Below are positions 17,301 through 24,210 of a stretch of 28,260 bases of DNA, piece after piece (the first letter of the stretch is position 1; every line of letters begins with the position of its first letter). Origin of the DNA: Thermoflexales bacterium (lineage in GTDB: Bacteria; Chloroflexota; Anaerolineae; Fen-1058); the NCBI GenBank assembly GCA_016931085.1, contig JAFGFO010000270.1:1-28260 (forward strand), written 5' to 3'. The translations under genes were made by a program, and so were the position numbers. Under the pieces are notes generated by a model. The model saw only the letters and a list, made by a program, of their open reading frames with translations, was not told where the DNA came from and did not search any database.

Positions 17301-17538
17301 GGTGCTGGCCGACCAGACTGCCCAGGCCTTGGAACGTGCTCGCTTGTTCGAGGACACACAATCTCGCGCCCAGCGCGAACACATGATTGGTGAGATCGCG
17401 AGTAAAATCCGGGCCTCGGTCGATATGGATGCCGTTTTGCGGACGAGCACCCAGGAGATTGCCCAGGCCCTGAATCTATCGCGCGCGCGCATCCGCCTGG
17501 GTACCCAACCCGAGGGCGACACGCTCAAGACGGAGTAG
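14302..17538 (+). CDS. Large soluble PAS/multi-GAF sensor protein without output domain
   Basis: The 1078-aa protein starts at ATG in an ATGA overlap with GGAGG at 14291-14295. The N-terminal ~120 residues are helical (STIRKHMATLAGEY, FLWRGFAQARDAAFSQAI) and loosely recall the RsbR-type N-terminal domain of stressosome and sensor proteins. A PAS domain follows at about 134-250 (INPDFIFIRDRQGRFVLANQ, ILGVSSDITRRKQ). Then come GAF (262-420; YYHAQIFQYEP, LPDTKGELAVPIKL), shortened GAF (425-555), GAF (557-734), GAF (747-900), shortened GAF (910-1014; LSIPLKVRGEAIGTLDLYD) and the shared tail (1023-1068, RIRLG). It has no transmembrane segment and no catalytic domain. Five GAF-type units make it a likely multi-ligand or scaffold component. 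It lies directly upstream of the hybrid kinase (4-bp gap), which suggests co-expression. Confidence 0.88.
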   Translation: MNELASTIRKHMATLAGEYSQHLQEIEEYAQLPAQIQQELAWRDLEQVAACLESGDSAVLMRPVQEQVEPSLPLEASLKARACLEKLIMPLATDAETSSFLWRGFAQARDAAFSQAIHELKQREQALKAQQASLRQVLDINPDFIFIRDRQGRFVLANQAVAQGYGATVDELIGKTDADLGRSLEEVERLLHDDLEVMDSLQEKFIPEIKIVEPDGNVRWIQTMKRPLVDEDGVARTILGVSSDITRRKQLEQAIQESLERRGREVQTSTEVAQEIAVAPALDELYQSVVTLIKERFDYYHAQIFQYEPALDAVVLVTSYGEAGQRLLGRGHRLPMGRGVVGTAAATGQSILATDVSKDKDWRPNPDLPDTKGELAVPIKLRERVLGILDVQSDRAGALSQDDQLLLEGLCGQIAIAIESTRLRQDMEGRLRELNEMYRTTSREGWQSFRETGQMPDGYLFDRLDIHPRTAAELWTAEGTLAAAQNVFVPPTPSEAGKGGTAAAPLSVHGEVIGILGVHDDPRQPMSEDELSLVEQVSEQVAQALESARLSEQTRRALEETRLLYQVSTALTEARTFEDVLEALRQHPLLKAADRNVSINLFDRPWASDDAPSESTPEWSTPAAYWSTLPPQAASAAYPLKSFPSIHELVKPDQSTVISAIDDDPRLDENLRALYTQRFLAQSALFVPLVAGGRLIGYVNAVYSKTTEFSEAEIRWLMNMAGPAAVTVQSIRQLEETQRRARQEQVLREITTMISASQEFLAASLPDINRYLQELVPVDVLILATHAPGDSEYTLLAVSDPLSSGLFEQRKRYSTQYSAIGWVATRSQTRLDPDLREQRYFKEDAQLVSEGLASRLILPLKVGSGVIGTLGLFSTRPGAFAQGHIMLLEPLADQIALALDRVHLLEETRAALAETEATHRRYLREQWEQFLSGTIERSLGFVDGPSGLAPATTPPITDQVPKDTILSIPLKVRGEAIGTLDLYDQDTSRTWDADEVALAEVLADQTAQALERARLFEDTQSRAQREHMIGEIASKIRASVDMDAVLRTSTQEIAQALNLSRARIRLGTQPEGDTLKTE

Positions 17539-17542
17539 GACT

Positions 17543-20500
17543 ATGACGATACTACGAGGAGCCGTTAGCCGTCACGTGATGATCAGCACGCTCGTGTTGA
17601 GCTTGTTGATCATCATCCTGGGAGGCGTGATCTACCGCCAGGCACGCACGCTGGAATCGATCACCGCCCAACTTGACGTCGTTCAAACGATGGACAACGA
17701 AAACGACGTGCTTCTTGACCAGCTCCAGCGGCAGGCCCAAGCCACGCTTCGCAGCACGCAACGGCTGGTGGTGAGCATCGGCGGGCTCGTTCTAGCCTTC
17801 GTACTGATCGTTGGCCTAGCCAACGTGTATTACGTTTTGTCGCCGTTGGCCACCCTTCAGCGCAACGTCGAACAAGTCGCCAGCGGGCAATTGGAACGCT
17901 CGATCGAACTCGATCGGCGCGATGAGTTTGGGGGGCTGGCCCGGGCCATCAACAAGCTGACCGCCAATCTGCGCCAGTCCTATCTCACCATGGAACAGCA
18001 GGTCACAGCCCGCACCGCGCAGTTGCGCGCCGGGGCCGAGATCGCGCGCGCCGCCTCCTCGATTCTCGACCCCCAAGAGCTGCTCCAGCAGACCATCGAC
18101 CTGATCTGTGATCGCTTCAACTATTATTACGCGGCAATCTTTTTGCTGGAAAGCGCCGCCCCCGCCGAAAAAGCCGTTGTCCGGCTGCGCGCCGGCCGAG
18201 GGAAAGCAGGCCAGGCGATGTTGGCCACCGGCCACAAGTTCGAGCTAGGCGCCGGCATGGTCGGTTGGGTGTGCGCCAACCAGCAGCCGCGCATCGCGCT
18301 GGACGTGGGCGCCGACGCGGTCCGCTTCGCCAATCCCCTGCTGCCCGACACACGCTCTGAAATCGCCCTGCCGCTCCAGGTCGGCGGGCGCATCCTGGGC
18401 GCCCTGGACGTGCAGAGCACGCAAGAGGCCGCGTTTGACGACAGCGACATCGTCCTGCTGCAAGGGATGGCCGACCAGATTGCCGTGGCATTGGAGAACG
18501 CGCGCCTGTTCGCCCAGGCTCAATCCTCGCTGGCCCGAAACGAGCAATTGATTACTCAAATCCAGGAGAGCCTCAAGGAAGCCACGACATTGTACGCTGC
18601 CAGCCAGGCCATTGCCGTGGCGCAGGACAAGCCGGCCATCTTTCAGGCCATCGTGAGCAACATTCTGAAACCAGACATCGACTTGTGTATGCTGCTGCTT
18701 CTCGACACGTATGAAGGCGAGCAACCACAGCAAGTGGAGATCAACCAACTATGGCAGCGTCAGGCTGGCCAAGAACCCCACCCGCTGACCGGAAGGCGCT
18801 TTGATTTTGCCCGCTTCCCACTGCGCGCCATTTTGCACGCCGATCAGGCCGGCCTGATTGACGATCAAACCCAAGTGCCGCCAGAAGCCCTCGGCCAGAA
18901 TCTATGGCAACAATTGGGCGTGCAAACCCTGGCCTCGGTGCCGCTCAACGCCGGTGCTCGTTGGATCGGCGCACTGGCTGTAGGCAACAACTCGGGCGAG
19001 CACACCATCGGCCCGGATGAATTGAGAGCGTACCAGTCCGTAGCCATCCAGGCTGCCAGCGCTCTTGAGAATCAACGCCTGGCTGAAAGCACCCAAGCCA
19101 GCCTGCAGGAGTTGAGCAGCCTGTACCGCTCCTACACGAGCGAGGTGTGGAGCACGGCCCTGCAAGACAGGCTGGGGGCGGTAGAATATGAATACAAACG
19201 AGCCGGACGCGCGGCCCAGAAACAGATCGCCAGTGAAGCCGTGGTCCGCGTGCCCCTGACGGTGCGCGGCCAGGAAATCGGCGTGCTGGAACTGGAGGGG
19301 GAGAAGTCGTCATTGTCAAAGCAAGAACAGGCTTTCGTGAACGAGATCGGCATCCAGACCGCCCTGGCGCTCGAGAACGCCCGCCTGTTCGAACAGACCC
19401 AGCAGCAGATTCAAGACCTGGAAACCGTCAACCGTGTTGGCCAGATGATCACCTCGGCCATGAACCGCGAGCATTTGCTGTACATGCTGTATCAGCAAGT
19501 CAGCGCGATCTGCAATGCCAGGGATTTTTACGTTGGGATATATACGCCGGGGCGGGACGAGATTTCCTTTCCGATCTATTACGAGCAGGGAGAAGATGTT
19601 GAAGTTCCACCTATCCCTCTCGAGGGCAGCCTGAGCGGCCAGATCATCAAAACGGGCAAGTCTCTGCTGATGCACACTCGCAAAGAGATCGAAACGGCCA
19701 GCCTGGCGCTCAGCGGCGACCCGCCATGTTCTTACATGGGCGTCCCCATGCAACTGGGCGATCGCCTATCGGGCCTGATTGCCGTTCAAGACCTCCAGCG
19801 AGAGCGCGCCTTTAGCGAACGTCACCTACGCATCATCACGGCCATCGCCACGCAAGCGGCCACCGCCCTCGAGAACACGCGCCTGTTCGAAGAAGCGCGC
19901 CATCGCGCCCTGCAATTGGCCACCGCCGCCGAAACAGGCAAAGCCGCCTCCTCGCTGTTGGATATGAGGGAGCTGCTGGCCAGCGTGGTCGAGCTTATCC
20001 GCATCCGCTTTGGTTACTATCACGCCTCGATCTTTTTGCTCGACGACGACAAAAACCACGCCGTGTTGGCCAAGTCTACCAACCCGGATTATGAGGAAGG
20101 CGAGTACAAGCTGGCTGTTGGCGCGGAATCGCTGATTGGGTGGGTTAGCAGCACGGGCCGTTCACACGTTGTGCGGGATACGGATACTGAGGCGACCCAG
20201 CTCAAGAGCAACATGCTGCCGCTGGCGCGATCCGAGCTGGCTATTCCACTCAAGCGCGGTGAAGGCATGATTGGCGTGTTGGATGTACAAGGCACCGAGT
20301 CAGAGCGCTTTTCGCAGGACGAGGTGGCCGTGCTGGAACTGTTGGCCGACCAGGTTGCGATCGCCATCGAAAACGCGCGCCTGTACCAGGAAACGCAGCG
20401 CCGGGCGCGCTTGCTGCAAGCCGCCGCCCAAGTCGGCCAGGCCATCACTTCGATCCTCGACCAGCAAGAGCTGCAAAAGATGGTGGTGACCTTGCTCCAG

Positions 20501-22435
20501 CAGCAGTTGGATCTGTACTACGCCGGCCTGTTCCTGATCGATCCGGAACGGCGTTACGCCGTACTGCACGCTGGCACCGGAGAGCCAGGCCAGTTGATGC
20601 TAGAACGCGGCCACCGGCTGGAAGTGGGCGGCCACTCCATGGTGGGCTGGGCGTGCGCCAATCGCCGGGCACGCATTGCGCTGGACGCCGGCGCCGACGC
20701 GGTGCGCTTCGACAATCCGCTTTTGCCTGAAACCCGTACCGAGATGGCTCTGCCACTCATTGTCGGCGACGAAGTGCTGGGGGCGATTGACGTTCAAAGC
20801 GCGCGGCCAGCGGCCTTCTCCGACGAAGACGCCCGCACCCTGCAAACCCTGGCCAACCAGGTTGCCGTGGCGCTACGCAACGCGACGCTGGTCACCGAGG
20901 TGCGCCACTTGTTTGAGGAACAAAAACAAGCCGCCGAAAAATTGCGCGAGATGGATCGCCTCAAGACCCAGTTCCTGGCCAATATGAGCCACGAATTGCG
21001 CACGCCGCTCAATTCCATCATCGGCTTCTCGCGCGTCATCCTCAAGGGCATTGACGGCCCATTGACCGACATGCAAAAGCAAGATCTGACCGCCATCCAT
21101 ACCAGCGGCCAGCACCTGCTAGGCTTGATCAACGACATCCTGGACATCTCCAAGATTGAAGCCGGCAAGATGGAACTATCCTTCGAGGAAGTGGACTTTA
21201 GAGAAGTAATCAAGAGCGTGCTATCAACCGGCGTTGGCCTGGTCAAGGACAAGCCGGTCGAGCTGCGTCAAAAGACCCCGGACGATCTGCCCTTCGTGTG
21301 GGCCGATCCGGTCCGCTCACGCCAGGTTTTGATCAACTTGCTGTCCAACGCGGCCAAGTTCACCGATCGGGGCTCCATTAGCATCGAAGCCGCGGCCGAG
21401 GCGCGCTTTATCCGTGTGAATGTGCGCGACACAGGCATTGGCATTGCCAAAGAAAAGTTGGACACGATCTTTGAGGCCTTCACCCAAGCCGATGCTTCGA
21501 CCACCCGCAAGTACGGCGGCACGGGGCTTGGACTGGCTATCTCGCGCCGCTTTATTGAAATGCACGGCGGCGATCTGTGGGTCGAAAGCGAGGTCGGGGC
21601 AGGCACCACGTTTACTTTCACCCTGCCACGCGCCCGGCCAGCCCGGCCCGAGGAAATATCCGAGCAAGCCACCGATGTCACGCCCGGCAAAAAGATCATC
21701 CTGGCCATTGAAGACGAGCCGAGCATGGTCACCATGTACCGGCGCTATCTCGAGCAGCACGGTTATGCTGTCATTGGCGTGTCGAACAGCCAACAAGCGA
21801 TCGAAATGGCCCAACGGCTCAAGCCTCACGCGATCACACTCGACATCCTCATGCCGGACAAGGATGGCTGGAGCGTCATCCAGGAACTCAAGCAAAACGC
21901 AGAAACGCGCGATATTCCCGTCATCATCGCCTCGATTCTGAGCGAGCAGGGCAAGGGCTTTAGCCTGGGCGCGGCCGATTACCTGGTCAAACCGATCACG
22001 GAGGAAGAACTGCTGGCCGCGCTCAATCGACTGAATGGCCGCCCCCAGACACGTATACTGGCCATCGACGACCGGCCTGAAGATATCTTGTTGATCCGGC
22101 GCATGCTCGAAGCCCATCCCCGCTTCGTGCTCAGCGAGGCACACAGCGGCAAGGAAGGACTCGAAGCGGTGCACGCTAGCCTGCCCGACCTCATTCTGCT
22201 TGATCTGATGATGCCGGAAATGGATGGCTTTGCCGTGCTGGAAGCGCTCAAGGCCGAGCCGGTCACCCGTGACATCCCCATCATCGTCGTCACAGCCAAA
22301 ACACTGACTGAGGAAGATCACCACCGGCTCAATGATAGCACCCTGGCGCTATTGTCCAAGGGGCAATTCACAGAACAAGACCTGCTTACGGATGTAGCCA
22401 GTGCCCTGGGCCGTATGACAAGCGGGGCGACCTGA
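17543..22435 (+). CDS. Hybrid sensor histidine kinase, TM-HAMP-GAF(6)-HisKA-HATPase-REC-REC
   Basis: The 1630-aa protein has TM1 (12-32), a short extracytoplasmic loop, TM2 (78-98) and HAMP (97-143). Six GAF-type domains follow (about 163-323, 345-515, 520-617 short, 627-783, 791-950, 955-1113). HisKA has the phospho-accepting histidine H1150 in SHELRTPLN. The ATPase domain has LINLLSNAAKF, DTGIGI and GTGLGLAIS. REC1 has D1434 in LDILMPDKDG and REC2 has D1554 in LDLMMPEMDG, ending with a ~40-residue helical extension containing LLSKGQFTEQDLL. It is the only protein in the GAF run that has a catalytic core, so it is the likely output for its neighbours. GGAGTAGGA precedes the ATG. GAF1 and GAF6 carry the WxCAN cysteine (C244, C1038). 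The first REC may be used in cis and the second in trans; that is inference. Confidence 0.93.
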   Translation: MTILRGAVSRHVMISTLVLSLLIIILGGVIYRQARTLESITAQLDVVQTMDNENDVLLDQLQRQAQATLRSTQRLVVSIGGLVLAFVLIVGLANVYYVLSPLATLQRNVEQVASGQLERSIELDRRDEFGGLARAINKLTANLRQSYLTMEQQVTARTAQLRAGAEIARAASSILDPQELLQQTIDLICDRFNYYYAAIFLLESAAPAEKAVVRLRAGRGKAGQAMLATGHKFELGAGMVGWVCANQQPRIALDVGADAVRFANPLLPDTRSEIALPLQVGGRILGALDVQSTQEAAFDDSDIVLLQGMADQIAVALENARLFAQAQSSLARNEQLITQIQESLKEATTLYAASQAIAVAQDKPAIFQAIVSNILKPDIDLCMLLLLDTYEGEQPQQVEINQLWQRQAGQEPHPLTGRRFDFARFPLRAILHADQAGLIDDQTQVPPEALGQNLWQQLGVQTLASVPLNAGARWIGALAVGNNSGEHTIGPDELRAYQSVAIQAASALENQRLAESTQASLQELSSLYRSYTSEVWSTALQDRLGAVEYEYKRAGRAAQKQIASEAVVRVPLTVRGQEIGVLELEGEKSSLSKQEQAFVNEIGIQTALALENARLFEQTQQQIQDLETVNRVGQMITSAMNREHLLYMLYQQVSAICNARDFYVGIYTPGRDEISFPIYYEQGEDVEVPPIPLEGSLSGQIIKTGKSLLMHTRKEIETASLALSGDPPCSYMGVPMQLGDRLSGLIAVQDLQRERAFSERHLRIITAIATQAATALENTRLFEEARHRALQLATAAETGKAASSLLDMRELLASVVELIRIRFGYYHASIFLLDDDKNHAVLAKSTNPDYEEGEYKLAVGAESLIGWVSSTGRSHVVRDTDTEATQLKSNMLPLARSELAIPLKRGEGMIGVLDVQGTESERFSQDEVAVLELLADQVAIAIENARLYQETQRRARLLQAAAQVGQAITSILDQQELQKMVVTLLQQQLDLYYAGLFLIDPERRYAVLHAGTGEPGQLMLERGHRLEVGGHSMVGWACANRRARIALDAGADAVRFDNPLLPETRTEMALPLIVGDEVLGAIDVQSARPAAFSDEDARTLQTLANQVAVALRNATLVTEVRHLFEEQKQAAEKLREMDRLKTQFLANMSHELRTPLNSIIGFSRVILKGIDGPLTDMQKQDLTAIHTSGQHLLGLINDILDISKIEAGKMELSFEEVDFREVIKSVLSTGVGLVKDKPVELRQKTPDDLPFVWADPVRSRQVLINLLSNAAKFTDRGSISIEAAAEARFIRVNVRDTGIGIAKEKLDTIFEAFTQADASTTRKYGGTGLGLAISRRFIEMHGGDLWVESEVGAGTTFTFTLPRARPARPEEISEQATDVTPGKKIILAIEDEPSMVTMYRRYLEQHGYAVIGVSNSQQAIEMAQRLKPHAITLDILMPDKDGWSVIQELKQNAETRDIPVIIASILSEQGKGFSLGAADYLVKPITEEELLAALNRLNGRPQTRILAIDDRPEDILLIRRMLEAHPRFVLSEAHSGKEGLEAVHASLPDLILLDLMMPEMDGFAVLEALKAEPVTRDIPIIVVTAKTLTEEDHHRLNDSTLALLSKGQFTEQDLLTDVASALGRMTSGAT

Positions 22436-22438
22436 TTT

Positions 22439-22465
22439 GTAGGGGCGCGGTAACCGCACCCCTAC
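22439..22465. repeat. GC-rich near-palindrome in kinase/PLP-enzyme gap
   Basis: GTAGGGGCGCGGT and ACCGCACCCCTAC face each other around one A. This is a 13-bp stem with one mismatch. There is no T-tract after it. It resembles REP-type interspersed stem-loops. It could protect the 3' end of the kinase message or be a neutral dispersed repeat. It separates the kinase gene from the next gene by 48 bp. Confidence 0.7.
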
Positions 22466-22483
22466 CTAAAAGAAGAGGAACTT

Positions 22484-24175
22484 ATGACAACGAACAAGAT
22501 CATGCTCGAATGTCCGGCGTGTGGTTATAAAACACCTTATCTGCAACCCCTGCCGGCTTGTCCGAACTGCAAAAGCGAGTGGCTCGAAGCCAGCTACCCT
22601 TACAAGCAGGTACGCGAGGTGATGCTGAAGAAGCTAGGCCAGCGCCCCTTCAAGATGTGGCGTTATCGTGAACTGATGCCACTGCGCGTGGACTCGAACA
22701 TTGTCACTATGGACGAGGGAGGCACGCCGTTGATCTATGCCAGCAACCTGGCACAGATGATGGGGCGGCCACACATCTATATCAAGGACGAACGGCAAGG
22801 CCCGACCGGCTCGTTCAAGGATCGCCAGGCCAGCCTGGCCGTCTCGGTCATGAAAGAAACCGGCGTCAGCGAGGTGGTAGTCGCTTCAACCGGCAACGTC
22901 GCCATCTCGTACAGCGCCTACTGCGCCCGGGTCGGCATCCGGGTGTGGGCCTTTCTCAACAGCATGGTGCCGCCGGCCAAGATGCGCGAGGTGGCCTTGT
23001 ACGGCGCAGAAGTCATCAAAGTCACCGGCACCTACGACCAGGCCAAGCAAATGGCGGCCGCCTTTGCCGAGCGCAAAGGGCTGCATCTCGACCGGGGCAT
23101 CCGCAGCTTTGCCCAACGCGAGAGCATGAAGGCTCTGGCGTTCGAGATCGCCGAGCAACTGGGAGCCATCTTTGGCCCCGAGATGCCCGGCATGCAGCCA
23201 CCCTTCCGGGCGCCGGACTGGTATATCCAATCCATCAGCGGCGGGCTGGGGCCGGTCGGGGTATGGAAAGGTTTTGAGGAACTCAAACAGATGGGACTCA
23301 TCGACAAGATGCCACGCATTGCCAACATCCAGGTCGAGGGCTGCGCGCCGATCGTCAACTCGTTTCGCGCTGGGCTGGAAGAAGCCGAACCGGTGTTGGT
23401 GCCCCAGACGCGGGTGATCACGCTGGCCACCGGCAACCCTGGCGCAGCCTATCCCGCCCTGCGGCGGATCACGCTGGCTTCCAACGGGGCGATGGAGGCC
23501 GTCAGCGACGAGGAGGCCTTTCGCGCCATGCACGTCATGGCCAAGATGGACGGCGTCTCCATGGAATCGGCCGCCGGCGTCGCCTTCGCCGGGCTATTCA
23601 AGCTGATCTCGCAGCAGATGATCCAGCCCGACGACATCGTCATCGTCAATTGTTCCGGGCACACCGTGCCGGTCGAGGTCGAGCTACTGGGCGAGGCGTG
23701 GGCGCACAGCGTCGCCGCGCCGGAATCCGTCACTCCCATGCCCATCGTCGAGCAAGAGGGACTGATCGCCGCCCTGGAGCGCCTGGACGAGCGCGTCAAG
23801 TCGATCGCCATCGTAGACGACAACCCCAACGCCGTCCGCTTGCTCAAACGCATCCTGCAGGCGCGCGGCAAATATATCATTCACGAGGCCTACGGCGGGC
23901 GAGAAGGGCTGTCCATCATCCGCAGCGAGCGCCCCGACCTGGTCCTGTTGGACCTGATGATGCCGGAATTGGATGGCTTTGGCGTCATGGAAGCGATGAA
24001 AGCCGAGAAGGCACTGCAAAACATCCCGGTCATCGTCATCTCGGCCCTCTCACCGCAGGAACTCACCCCTGTCAAGCGCAAGCAACTGGCTGACCAGGTC
24101 AAGGTCATGCTGCAAAAAGGCGCTTATACCGACCTGGACCTACTGGAAGACATCATCAAGGAAGTGCTGGAATAA
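22484..24175 (+). CDS. Threonine-synthase-like PLP enzyme fused to a C-terminal receiver (REC) domain
   Basis: The 563-aa protein starts at ATG with AGAGGA upstream. Residues 10-29 hold a zinc ribbon (C10, C13, C26, C29). Residues about 60-405 form a fold-type II PLP enzyme of the threonine synthase family. The PLP lysine is K112 in GPTGSFKDR, with STGN at 135-138, SGGLGP at 252-257, MESAAGVAFAGL at 360-371 and NCSGHT at 389-394. Threonine synthase makes threonine from O-phosphohomoserine. A linker (406-438) leads to a complete receiver domain (439-563) with D445/D446, phospho-acceptor D490 in LLDLMMPELDG, S520 and K545. The frame is continuous. It lies between two histidine kinase genes, so phosphorylation by them is plausible. 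The enzyme part could also be a divergent relative with another substrate. The fusion itself is clear from the sequence. Confidence 0.9.
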   Translation: MTTNKIMLECPACGYKTPYLQPLPACPNCKSEWLEASYPYKQVREVMLKKLGQRPFKMWRYRELMPLRVDSNIVTMDEGGTPLIYASNLAQMMGRPHIYIKDERQGPTGSFKDRQASLAVSVMKETGVSEVVVASTGNVAISYSAYCARVGIRVWAFLNSMVPPAKMREVALYGAEVIKVTGTYDQAKQMAAAFAERKGLHLDRGIRSFAQRESMKALAFEIAEQLGAIFGPEMPGMQPPFRAPDWYIQSISGGLGPVGVWKGFEELKQMGLIDKMPRIANIQVEGCAPIVNSFRAGLEEAEPVLVPQTRVITLATGNPGAAYPALRRITLASNGAMEAVSDEEAFRAMHVMAKMDGVSMESAAGVAFAGLFKLISQQMIQPDDIVIVNCSGHTVPVEVELLGEAWAHSVAAPESVTPMPIVEQEGLIAALERLDERVKSIAIVDDNPNAVRLLKRILQARGKYIIHEAYGGREGLSIIRSERPDLVLLDLMMPELDGFGVMEAMKAEKALQNIPVIVISALSPQELTPVKRKQLADQVKVMLQKGAYTDLDLLEDIIKEVLE

Positions 24176-24210
24176 CGGGCTATTAGAATAGCCTGATCAG
24201 GAGCCAATTT

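Noticed and set aside
21317..22324. Long antisense frame opposite the kinase and its receivers
   Set aside because: It is a codon-bias shadow of a GC-rich gene. The translation shows no domain, and the sense strand encodes clear HATPase and REC motifs.
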